From: Bifiguratus adelaidae
Lineage: Eukaryota > Mucoromycota > Endogonomycetes > Endogonales
DNA: 64,000 nucleotides
Direction: 5' to 3'
Assembly (NCBI GenBank): GCA_002261195.1
Contig: MVBO01000021.1
Span: forward strand, 14,322-78,321
Below, one piece after another: positions 46,834-58,700 of this stretch (positions within the stretch are counted from its first letter, which is position 1; every line of letters begins with the position of its first letter). Under the pieces are notes generated by a model. That model did no database searches, was not told the DNA's origin, and saw only the letters and a program-made list of their open reading frames with translations. The position numbers and the translations under genes are program-made.

Positions 46834-49800
46834 ATTTTCAGCTAGCAGAATTCCGCAGCTCAAACGGCCCACCTAGTCTCTCTCAAAAGCCTTCGGGTAG
46901 GACACACATACCAACGTGATCCCGAAAACCTCATTTCCCTTCTACGCGCTCATGCTGAAAGGTCCTTGCCATATTCTATTGCCGAATGCCACTTCGCATT
47001 GGAGGCCTTCGGCATATTCAACGACCAGTTTAAAACAGGTCGTAGGCTCGCCTCCTCAGTCTGAGCGAGCCACAAGCAGTGCTAGCTCATGCAATGGGGA
47101 CTCATTATAGATAGGTTCGCAAAGGGAGACATTAGAGCCCAGCAGGATGCAGGATTACCGTACGCATATCCATTCTGTTTTGGTGAAAGTCCGCTGCCCG
47201 TCAGCACTCCTCTAGTATGCTGTTGTGAATCACACACAATCTCCCAATATAATCAAATAACTACCAAAAGTAGCTGTGGAAGCGTCAGGTACAGTGACCG
47301 GTACAAGGGCGAAATGGTGGTTTTTGCGAGCCTAGAAGGCGCCTTGGGTAGGATATTGCTGTGCAAGGGTACTGAGGAGTATGATGTAAGGATAACTTTA
47401 TGTTTGCTCTCTGAAGTTAGAGGAATATGTCACTGACGAAGTTACCGCCGGTATGCGATACTATTGGACAGAGAGGGTCATCGCTTCATCTTAACTACCA
47501 TGCTTAACTACATGCCCTGGATACGGCTTCAGACCAGTGATATATGCTAGCTGCCTAACACAGTTGCTTGCCAGAAGCGTGAGCCCATCGAGTAATATTG
47601 TGACGGCCCCGCACGCATCCCGCAATGTGCTTTGATGAGCTTTTTGCGACTCATAAAACTATTGGAACGACCACTCTCAAATGTGGCATGGGCTGATAAA
47701 TAGTTGTACCCCCTGTGTCTTTGTTATACAAGCCGCCGTGATAGATAAAGCCGCTGAGTGGATTCAGTCCAAACCTCTCCGACGAGTACGTCCATAGTTT
47801 CGGGCTAGGCATTATGCTCAGTCTGGGGATCCAAGCTGCGGGAATGGTCACATCTGCGGCACGCAACTTTCAACTCCCTATTGTGGGAAGTTCCCTAAGG
47901 CATGATAGCGCATTTGCCCGTGTGATACTTGATTAAAGAACCTGTGGGCACAATAAGATTTGCCAGATTCAGTCTATCATTGAGGTTGCCTGACTCGATC
48001 CTCTCGGTCAATGTCACCGCGTTGCGCTCCCGTGGTCCCTGATCGGCTTCAGATTCGCAATCAAGTCTTCAAGTTATAAGCTGTCTAACTCTTATTGTCT
48101 TTCTAAAGTCCTCACTAGATATCCTCACGCATGTGTCAGCTCCTTCATCCTCGGAAGTCCGTCTGAATGACTAGTTTGTAGGATCTAACTCGGACATTCA
48201 AGGATCAAGGATTTGATCATGCTTCGCCAAGGACTTCCCGCCACGAGGAGGCAACTACAGCAGTAATTTGAAGTAAGGATGCAAGGCGCTTGGTAGCGAG
48301 CGCTATGTGGGTACCTTCCTTCCTTTTTGCTCAAGTCAAATGTTCTCGAATGACTTCTGTACTAAAGACTACGTTAAAGGGGCTGGGAAGCGAAACATGA
48401 GGGGACAATATCAGGCTTATTGACAGGCTCTGCTTATTTGACCTTTGACAAGCGACATTGAAACCTCACGTGGCATCAGAGGAGGAAAGCTTTTGTGTAA
48501 TTAACGAGAGAGGCTGCAAGAATCCGCGTAAGGAAAGCAAGATACATCGAAAAGCAAACTTATCTTTGCATGAGAATTGAATCCTGAGCTGTTTGTCTTC
48601 AGCATTGCAGGCAAGCGTCGCAAACGAATCTCTCACAGTTAGGATCGCTAGTACCGCTAGTTCCTGGAGAGGTCCATCCGCATCGTACCTTACAAAAAGC
48701 ATCCACCATCCCTTTATATGGCGTCGGTCATTGCGGGAGGCTTTGTTTCCCCTGGCACATACAAGGTACTTGTCAGATCGAACGGGCTTCCACCGCTGGA
48801 GCGAGGATTTGATGGACGCAGTATGAATTGAGTGAACTCTCGCTGACCTTCACATGTCTGTGATTGTGAAGATACGCTTCACAAACCGTCGGATTAGGTC
48901 ATCGACCAAGACCACGGCAGAGAAGCCATATCGGCCGAAGAGAGCTGCTTCACCTGAACTTTCGTCGCGCTTAAAGAGGTCGCCGTTCAGCAGTTTCCGG
49001 ACGCAATCACGTCGAAGCGGCTCAAGAATGACAAAGGAAAGTAGGTGACGACTGTATAGCGGATGCCTGTATAGATACGGACGCCGCTGGACATTTTGCC
49101 CGAACTGAGCGATGTTATGCCTTTCAAGCGACAGCGCGCCGCCTGCATTCTTCCTGCTTGTGTGAAAAAAGAGCCACTTGTGCCAAGTGCGATGTGGATA
49201 CCGCTGGAAAATGGGCTGAAGGAGGATAAGTAATACAAATTGGAACATGCTATTTATTCCACTGCGGGGAGTAGAAGATGTGGCTGCTGCGCATCTGGAC
49301 GCCGTGCTTCTCTATGGCAGGTTGGAGGTTTGCCAATGATTCTGTTGGAGGAGACTACTGGCCTTGTTCACGCAAATATAGGCAACGAAGGTAAAGCGCT
49401 TCAGGTGAACTCTTGTATACGTGATGCCCAGGAGCGTGTCGATACCTATGGCTGGTTTTGCCACATTTTAGTAGAGGCGTCTCAGACCATTTGCCATTTA
49501 TTAGTGGGAATGATTTCAGTGTGGCCTATGTTTTTGGTATGAGTACTTCGACAGAGAAAGCAATTCACGTCACAAATGGTCGACGCTATTACTAACTTGC
49601 GCATAGATGGACTCGAGCCTTCCAAAATCATCCAGAATAGATATCCTCCTCATCAGTTGTCGTGTTCTTAATGCCTGTATGGGTTGGCCTGGTGAAAGCA
49701 GAAAGTAGTGAAGCGTTGCCATAAGAATGCAGAAGATTCAGTCTCTATAAGTCTACACTACCGTAGAGGGCGTCTATAAGAACTCTGATCTACCTTCCAT

Positions 49801-50079
49801 TCGTCTGCATTTTCCTCGAAAGGCCTTTGTTTTCTTAACAAGCCTTGCTTGCTGTACAGGTCTAATAGGCTGCTGATAGAGGGCACAGTTTCATACAACC
49901 CTGGATCTATGCTTTTGGAGTCCACCCGCATGTTCTGCAACCATGTTCGACACCTCCTGCGGAGGCCTTGTTCGCGTCGCCCTCGGCAAGCGAGCGCTCC
50001 TTCAAAATTTCCTTTTTTGGAATGCCAGTCCAACTGACGACCAGGTGAACCATTGGGCGGGAAAAGTGTAAATATCCGT
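46834..50079. other. Gene-poor region, no gene supported
   Basis: About 3.2 kb without a recognisable protein, tRNA or transposon end. Open stretches such as 48850-49248 (minus) and 49758-50114 (minus) give translations with no family resemblance and no convincing splice partners. The region may contain old decayed sequence, a long non-coding transcript or control DNA. I see no inverted terminal repeats or reverse transcriptase motifs. Confidence 0.4.
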
Positions 50080-51585
50080 CTATGTCCTCGTTTTGAAATA
50101 CACAACGTCGCCATCCTGCATGACGTAGTCTCTACCTTGCTGGTGTTGTTTGCCGACTGCCTTCACAGCTGCCGCACCCATTTTTATCACGCTTGGGTAC
50201 TTCATGACTTCCGCCATAATGAAGCCTTTCTCCAGGTCGGTGCTGCGCAAACATTGCTTAATTCCTGGCCTATCATACCCATTCTCCAACTTACTGTATA
50301 ACGCCCGCTGCTTGCGGAGCATGTGTACCGCTCTTCGGAACGATGTTTACCTCAACGTTAATGACACCAGCAAGTCAAGACTTACCCGTATTGTCCATGC
50401 CCTCACTTCTTCAGGTCCGGCCGTAAAGAATCGAATGAGATTCAATGCTCTGTATCCTGCAGAGACAATTTCTGGAATGGCGGAAGATGTGTCGCTTTCG
50501 CCATACATGATCTGAAATGTAAAAGTTGTCACATTAATGAAGTCCCTGCAAAGCATTGATCTTCCGGACATCCTACCTTGGCTTCTAAAGGACCGGAAAA
50601 TGGGATCATGATGCCTTCGGGATAATGTTCGCTTATCCACTTTTTGATGTCAGGTATCCTAACATTGCTACGTCAGCGCTGACGAGTATTTGACATGACT
50701 CACCATTGGTTATTTTTATGCTTGTATTCTTCCTCATTGACGTTGCACAGGTAGACCACCGGTTTGGCCGTAAGCAAATGCCATCGATTGAGAACTTGCG
50801 CCTAGTCAATCGTCAGTAATTGGCAATGGCAAATTGCCAGCCTCTATCTCGCCTCTTCTACGGTCCACAAATGGCTCCTAATGTCTGAGCCTTTGGCCAA
50901 GAAATTCGCAGCCTTTTCCGCTGTCCTCATCGCAGCGATCCCGTCCGCGTCGGCTTTCGACCGTTTCTTGCCACCAGTCAACAATTTTTCCAGAAACGAT
51001 TCATCTTTTAGACGCAGTTCATCGTGTATAATCTCCATGTCTCGGATCGGATCCACCTTGGCTTCTACATGTTCGATATTGTCGTCTTCAAATGCCCGAA
51101 CCAAATGGTATATACCGTCTACCGACTGAACGTTGGATAGAAAGGCATTGCCTAGTCCAGCGCCACTCGCTGCACCTCTAACAAGACCTGCAATGTCAAT
51201 CACCGACAAATAGGCCGGGACAAGAGATTTTGGCCGATACAACTCGGCCAACTTTTCCACGCGTTCGTCGGGCACAATAACACGCGCTTCTGACGGATCT
51301 AACCTTCTGCTCAGCAAAAGTAAGCGTGGATCGGGTCCTACTACGTACCTATCGTACAGAAGGGATAGTTTTCGGCAGGGACATTGTTGTTTGTAAGTGC
51401 ATTAAACAAGGTAGACTTTCTACATTTCTGGTCACTAGAGCAATCCATGGCATCAGCAACACCTACCCAATGTTGGGCATCCCCACGATCCCCACCTTGA
51501 GGTTGTTTGAAGGTCTTCCAAGCACGCCATAAGCAGTTGTGTTTTTGCGCTTTGCTCTAGTGCTAAACGGTCGCACGAAACGCAT
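50080..51585 (-). CDS. YchF/OLA1-type GTPase/ATPase, probably mitochondrial
   Basis: Eight exons: 51585-51467, 51419-51349, 51298-50853, 50801-50704, 50658-50577, 50511-50386, 50332-50295 and 50242-50080. They give about 380 aa. The G1 motif is assembled across intron 1 ('[10 protein letters not shown]' plus 'KSTLFNAL'). 'PFCTID' and '[18 protein letters not shown]' follow, then '[20 protein letters not shown]' (switch II/G3) and the '[10 protein letters not shown]' counterpart of the OLA1 specificity motif. The TGS domain is '[15 protein letters not shown]', '[20 protein letters not shown]' and the end '[13 protein letters not shown]'. An Arg- and Ser-rich leader ([15 protein letters not shown]) suggests import into mitochondria. 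Intron 3 (50852-50802) is GC-AG (GAG|GCGAGA): this junction alone keeps the OLA1 length 'WTVEEAQVLN'. The family binds ATP or GTP and associates with ribosomes. Confidence 0.9.
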
Positions 51586-51614
51586 TATTATCCTTACTTG
51601 CGAGGGCCGGAGCC
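51586..51614. promoter_or_regulatory. 29-bp divergent start region, YchF/OLA1-type gene and SSK1
   Basis: Only 29 bases separate the two divergent ATGs. Both transcripts must start inside this space or inside the other gene's coding region, unless SSK1 uses its internal Met at 51777. Confidence 0.5.
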
Positions 51615-54600
51615 ATGGGAAGTGGCCCTGCACATGCGGTGGGACCTGTGGCAGAGAGCGAACATAAGAGAGCGATACTGCGACACCGGCCATCTCAAGA
51701 GGATATTCACGTTCAAAACTACGGGACCGTCGCGTCTGCTCGTCTGTCGCACTTTCTGCATGAGCAATCCGATGACATGAACGAGGTCAATAACGCCGTG
51801 GAGGAGCCTCTAAAGGCAAGCTATCAAGAGTTGTCGCCTTATCCCTCTGTCAAGCTCTTTCCTCTAAAGCCGCCAACTCCCGAGGAAACGTGCGCAACGG
51901 TCATTCGAGAGTCTCTATGTACGATCTACCTCTTTCTGCTCATTGGCGCCGTTGCGCACATTTTCACGCCCTCGATGGCGGCACTACCACCTCTATTAGA
52001 TGTATCATCCTGGAAAGTGGTGTATGTGGCCTTGGCAGGATACTGGATTCATTCGCTTTCCGTCTGTTTTCATGTACAAGGCGAGCTGCTCGACATGCTC
52101 AACATGGCTCTCGTTGTCGTCACTATGGTGAACATTCTCAAGTTCGGTTTCCAGTTTCTCATCCCTGTCATCATAGACTTCTTTGGTGGACTGTCCGGGA
52201 GGGAAGGTTATAGCCGGGAGCTTACACCTGTCCGGTTGCTTGCACTGTGTCTCCAATCTTCCACGCTTTTTGCATTTCCTTGCCTAGTCCTGCTGCGTCA
52301 GATTTATCTTTCCTATGTTCGTGAGAACGAAATATCGAACAAGGCGCTCGGAGAGGAGCGGAAAAATGTCCAAGAGACGGTTAGTGACGCGATTGACAGC
52401 TTTGCAGATCGGCGTGCACACTTCCTCGATACTATCACCTCAGAAATACAAACGGCCAGCAACACGTCTTTGGCGCTTATTGAACAGCTATCTCCGGCAT
52501 CTCTCCTTGTAAAAGTTCAAGAACATTTGGCAGCCTGCAACATACCGATACCTACCACATCTTTCTCTGCCCTTAACACCTCCATCAAACATACCCGTTA
52601 CATTACTACAATATATCCCATCATTTCCGAGTTGCTTTACGTTCAAGATCTGCCGACATTTGCCGAAGACGGCCAGGAGAACACAAGTGGCGCGCATCAG
52701 GTCATACGATCGACCGTAAGGGAAGAGTTTGACATTGGAGACATGGTGCAAGGCGTAGGGGATCTCATGTCTGGGATTGCTGGCTTACTGGGTGTCGATC
52801 TTATCGTTTTCCACACCGAAAATGCGCTATATCATATGAACGTGATCGCGGACGAAGGCGCCATCCGGCATGCTCTCGTCAGTGTATGTATTCGAATTCC
52901 GCAGTGCGTCCATGACTATACTGAGCCATGTTTTAGCTTCTTCGCAATATCCTTTCCGGCTGTACACCCGGCTCCTGCATAGAGATAGGTCTTACCGTGG
53001 ATCTCGGAGGTGAAAGACCAATCCATGATGGGAAACGGCGTGTCTCAACAGGTCGTGCTCTGATTACGATAAACTTTTTGCATACGGCTCCGAAAGACGC
53101 AAGTGATGAAGGGATGATGATACCCAACGCGAATTTTACCGAGAAACTGCTGGCATTTATCGGCAGCTCCCTTAAAATCGAGGCAGTAGACGATCGGACA
53201 ACCAGCTACACAGTGACACTACATGCAGAGATGGGAAGTGATGCTGAGAAGTCCACGGTACAGACCAGCGGCGGACATCCAGGGCTGCGGAAGCGTCTGT
53301 CTAGTATCAAGTTTTCGGAAGAGCCCACCGTGAACCAATTGGAAGAGTTTGCGGTAACGCTCAAGGGCCTACGAGCGGTTCTGTACGCCTCAGACGACAG
53401 CGGATTCGCGAAGCGGCTGACGCAATATCTCATACATTATGGTCTCGACATCAGTCATCAACCGATTGACACCCAAGCCGCGGGCATATCCTTCAACGAG
53501 CAAGGCCTGCCCCACGATATTACACCTGCCAAGGAGAACGGTAACTTAGATCATCCGGCGGATGATTCTGTCAAGGTTGATGGCTACGCTGTTGCAGCGC
53601 ATCCGCAGACTGAGGTGTCTCGACCTGTTGGTGAACCACCACTCCCTTCAATCATCTTCATTGACGATGACATACCTACCCTCGAAAAGAAACTGACGGA
53701 ATACTCAGAGAAAGCCCCAGTCATATTACATAGGCGCCATCGACGGGAGAAGGCGCAGGGTCAGAATAGCACGTGCGCCATCATTCATTTCACTTCTCTC
53801 AGCAATCTTAAGAAGGTGCAGAGTACCATTCATTGGTTTCTGAGTATTCCGTTCCTGCAAACCTTCCCAGCAATGCAGATTCTAGTCCTTCCCAAACCGG
53901 TGGGTCCACGACGGCTACTGACCGTCATGCGCACAGCTATGCAGAAGTCGGTTATTCAACCAGAGTATTTACCAATTGCCACCAGCCCTTCAAGTCCACT
54001 GCTTAATACGCCTGGACGATCATCGCATACTCCTCCGACAACACCGGGCGGAAGACCTGCCAAGTCAGCCGACGGTGACCACTCTGAGGGCCGCAAACGC
54101 GACAGCATTGGTCATACCTCCTTATACAACTCGACATCTTCCAACACCTATTTTCCAGAAAGTGCAGCTGCTCTTGCGGAAGCTATGCATAACGCTAATA
54201 CGAATGCCAGTGCAAATGCGGTGACCGCTACTGAGCATGTTGCGAATAATGTACAAGGCAGTCCGACCGGTGTACAGACCCCTGAAGGTATATTTTTCGA
54301 TCCCTCTCCAACGCGCTCACAAGCCAATCAGAACACATCACCCAAAGATCGTATCAGCAGACACAATAGCGATGCTCAGCTGAAACGAAGGAGCATGGGC
54401 TCAATGACAGAGTCGCTGGCCGGAATAGGCACTCCTCACGTACCATCTGGTTTGGTTACCGAAAGGGATGTGACTGAATCAGTGGCTCCCCAAACAGAAC
54501 CTACGCATGCTACTGACGACGTGCCAGAGCCGCGCAGACAGGCTTTGAAGGAAGGCACGGCTGATTCGGTAACCTCGGTAGCTTCGCCAGCAAGTGAGGG

Positions 54601-55660
54601 AACCGTCACTCCAACAGCTGCCAATGTTGACGCCCAAGGCAAAGCCGCTCGAGTGAATCCCTCTGACTCCAATGGCATTGCTGCTGACGCAAATAAACAA
54701 GGAAGCACCATTAAGCAAACGTCGGTAGCTGCAGCCAGAAAGAGAGGTGTAAAGAAGTCAAGCGGCACAGGTGCAACATCCGGCGTCGTGAGTCCTCCGA
54801 TCAATGTTCTTATCGTTGAAGGTGTGTAAGCTCTATCTCGACGAATATGTATATCTCATCCTCATCTTGTTAGACAACATTATCAACCAAGCTATTTTGC
54901 GCGAATGGATGAAGAAGAACAACATCAAATGCTCGGTGGCCAGTGATGGGCGACAGGCAGTGGAGAAATGGAAACAAGGCGGCTTCCATCTCGTACTCGT
55001 AAGTAGACGATCTGGAAGCCTATTTGGTCTCACATCTGGTCCCAGATGGATATTCAACTTCCGGTGATGGACGGTATTGCGGCCACCAAGGAAATACGAG
55101 CCCTCGAAAAAGCCCAGAAGATTGGCGTTTTTCCGTCACTTAGTGGCTCCACTCCCTACCACGTACGCAAGGAACGGTCAGCAACAGTTGGCAGTAGTCG
55201 GTCGCCGTCATTCAGAAGAAAGGAGGATTCAGTACCGAACGGCGAGAAAGCTGTCACCCCGCCGACACCTTTCAGGAGTCCAGTGATTATCGTCGCCTTG
55301 ACAGCTTCCTCTTTGGACTCAGATCGTCATGCTGCGTTAGCAGCAGGCTGCAATGACTTCTTGACGAAGCCCGTCAGTCTAACATGGCTCGAGAGAAAGA
55401 TCACCGAATGGGGTTGCATGCAAGCTCTCATTGATTTTGAGGGTTGGAGGAGGTGGAGGAAGAAGAGTGAAAACTCGGAGAAACGCAAGCAGCTCACGGC
55501 AGCTTCCGAGGACAAGCAGGTGACGACACCACCGGGTCTTGTGGCTTCCCCAGTTCCCATGGACACCGTTAAGGAAACTCCTCGAAAGGGCATCTTGTTC
55601 CCTGGGGCTGGATCTCGGCGGCGGGTCCAGTCAGATGCTGTGAAGATGACCTCAGACTAG
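51615..55660 (+). CDS. SSK1: Ssk1/Mcs4-type response regulator with membrane and degenerate histidine-kinase regions
   Basis: Exons are 51615-52883, 52937-54821, 54874-54998 and 55046-55660, giving about 1,297 aa. The C-terminal receiver (about residues 1040-1205) starts 'PPINVLIVEDNIINQAIL'. It has the phospho-acceptor in 'MDIQLPVMDG' and the Lys in 'FLTKPVS', with a Ser-rich insert between as in other Ssk1 proteins. Ssk1 receives phosphate from Ypd1 and, when unphosphorylated, activates the Ssk2/Wis4 MAPKKK of the osmostress pathway. The N-terminus has about four membrane segments (for example 'SLCTIYLFLLIGAVAHIF'). Next comes a helix 'SFADRRAHFLDTITSEIQTA', laid out like a DHp helix but with Ser where the phospho-His of 'SHEIRTP' would be. 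'IADEGAIRHALVSLLRNILS' then resembles an ATPase N-box without its Asn-Ala. A long disordered part links these to the receiver. Confidence 0.87.
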
Positions 55661-55759
55661 TGCAACTTGGAGCAAATGTGTACAGAGCATTCAATGTATA
55701 AATAGGAAGAAAAGATTGTACCTTCAGCAAAATTCATTCACATCGTATGTACACACATT

Positions 55760-58700
55760 CTACGATTTTACAGAGGCAACTGAGATGATTTGATCTGCAT
55801 CTAAATGCCTGGATGCATGGAGCACAAGGCGATCCTTGCCATCAATTCGCCAAACTTTAGCATAGGCGGAAGGCTAGGGTAAAGAACGGAAGTCAGGATC
55901 ACTCGTTGATGTTTGCCAAGTATGACCAACCTGATCTTGCTTTCTACACACTTGGATATATTTTACTTTGCCTCCGCATCGTGACGCATCAATGCAGTGA
56001 TCACCAAAGTAAGCCATATAGCAATTTCTGTTTTTCGCCAAGTACGCTCTTTGTCGGCGCTCGCCCACCAAGCGAGGAACGAGTTCTCCGGTATATTCGC
56101 CCATCATTTCGTCCTTTTCGAAAGATCTTGTTGTATATAGTATGAATTCTGTTGGGCACTTCGTCTCTTGGGAGGAAACGGATTGATTCTCCGCCTCTTC
56201 TGATGCTAAAGCGACTGTCGTGATGGTAAGGCTACCCCGTCGCCTGCGCGATTCGACAGAGTTGTTGGATGGGACTTCTTCTGCCTGCTTCTGCCTGCTG
56301 GTATAGTCAGATGACCGCAACACCAAAGCGTCCTTGCAATCTTGCTTCATTGTCATAAATTTTGTAGCGATGGTTGCTGAGCCAGAGGTGGCTGCGGCTT
56401 GGCCTTGCAGGTCAATGATGCGAGTGACCGATGAATGTGCAGACTGCTTCGTGGGTCGCGTTCTACTGCATATCACTTCTTGAACATCGTTTGGATTTGC
56501 GACACCAGCGCACGCAAACCACGTCCGAGACAATTCTGCGATATCATACAAAATTGAAAATTTTGCGTGAACGTCTTCAGCCGCTTCCATATTCCTCATT
56601 AGATCGAGCAAGGTGCTTTGAGGGGAGAGACCAAGCATACGTGCCCGAGCTAGCGAGAAATTCACCTTGAAAATCCCCGTCATACTCGGCGGTAGGCATG
56701 TGAACGACCGGACTTTCATTTGACGCCCACTGACAAGAACGTTCCATGCATAGTGTTCTGATTCAAACTCCGTGGGACAATCCATGCGAATAACTACGGT
56801 AGGTTGCTCCACTTGATCCGTTTTGCCTTCGAAGCTCACTTTGGCGCATTCCGCGGTGATCCATTGACCTTGCAGGTATCTCATGAACTTGAAGCCCGGT
56901 GGGATGAGAACGAATGGAGGATCAAGCGAACTTGCTCGGACAACATCTGCTTCTCTAAGAAATTTCTCCGTGTCCGCTGTGGCCACTGAGCCGTAACTGC
57001 CAATTGAGAGAATATTGACGCTACCGATGATATAGCGACCTGGAATCTTGATGGGGCTGATTTGCCTGTCAGGGAGAGTCCGGATGACGACTCCATCGAC
57101 GGGTCCAACGAAGCGCGTCACTGCAGACAATGTGCACGATTTGCAAGCGATTCGCCGAGTTGATTGACAGCAGGTCACCGTATCTGGGGCGGCAAAAGCA
57201 CACGCGAGGTGGCATACCAAAGTACCACAATTGCATTTAACGGCGGCGCCAGGCTGTTTGCAAAGATGGCAAATCTGGTTGTAGCTGCTTTGAATGGTGC
57301 GGATAACATCATTTTGGTCCAAGCATGCACTTTCACCGACGTTGCTGAACAGTAGGCATTCACCGTGTGCCCATCGCGTAGGTTGACCATGTGCAAGCGG
57401 CAAAGGCAGCAGGATCCCGAGATGAGCAGTGTTTGAGGGCTCACCATCCGGACAAAGACAGCATTCAATCCCGTACTCCTTCATTCTCCTAAAGACGCTC
57501 TCTTCCATCACATTCCCGAAACAGTACTTGTATTTGCCGATACCTAGCAGAACATCCACGGCGTCGGACTCCAGCTCAGCGTCACTCGTTTGCGGTTTCT
57601 TGTGCAAATCCATATCTTGGCAAGGTGAACTGTCGCCCGATAAAGATCTTGCAACGAAGTATAGCTCGTTCAAAGAATTGTGGCGTTGATGTCCGGTGCC
57701 AATCCATGGTAGAGATTGAGAGTGTCGCTCATCTTCGTCCATGCTCGCCGGTTCGCTCATCATAAAGGTAGGCGGAGAGTCTTGAAACTCTTTGCACATT
57801 GGGCAAAAGTAGGAATCGGCAGCCTCGCCCATTGTCTCATAGTCGGACGGTTGGATAGATTTGTCACAAGCCATGTGTATCCACTTATTGCAACCATCGC
57901 ATCCTATCATGGGTGTTTCGTAATCGTCGTTGCGATAGGTTCGAATGCATATTGGGCAAATATTTCCTTCAGATACCAGTAGCGAGCAATCAGGACATAG
58001 CAAGCAATCGTTTGTCCATCCCTTCTCGGAAGCACTTGGTCGTATCCTCGTATGGCATTCTATGCATTCACGGCAGTCGGTACAGACCCAGGCTTCGCCG
58101 TTGCGTATTTGTTGGCGCTGTTGCTCGTTTTCTATGCATTGAACGTGCGTGCACCTTCTGCAATTTGAGCAATATGTTACTGCAAGCGGCTGTTCCGTCT
58201 TGGGGTGATCGTTCAATCCAACGTGACATGTCGAGCAATCCGTACAATTCCAACATCGCCAATGTGACAGATTTGTTCCTGACGCTTCCAAACATGATAT
58301 GTGTACCCCCGTTGCGCATGTATCGCAGAAGACAAGTCCATTCTCTCTCAAAACTTTCTTGTCGAGCATATCTCCGAAGCAACAGAATCCATTGCAGACG
58401 CCGCATAACAGGACGAATTGGTCGGCAGAATCTACCTGTTTTTGTGTATCTTGCTCGAGTGCCCGCAGAAACACCGGGTACGGTGTATTGAGGCCCTTGT
58501 TCACTCTGTCCACCAACAATTGGACGGAATAAGTCTCCTTATCGACACCACGTCGATATTGTTCAAGCCAGTGTTGATAAAGACTAGCAAGTACCTTGCT
58601 AGGCTGCTTTAAGGAGTCAAACGCCCTCTGAGCACCACGACCACTTCCGCTTTTCCGCCTCTTCCTGGTGTCATTGGAAGCCTGATCTGTGCGTAGCGGT

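Noticed and set aside
48850-49248. 132-codon open frame on the minus strand
   Set aside because: No family resemblance, no splice partners, and other frames over the same bases are also open.
49758-50114. 118-codon open frame overlapping the end of the YchF/OLA1-type gene
   Set aside because: It overlaps the well-supported last exon in another frame and shows no recognisable domain.
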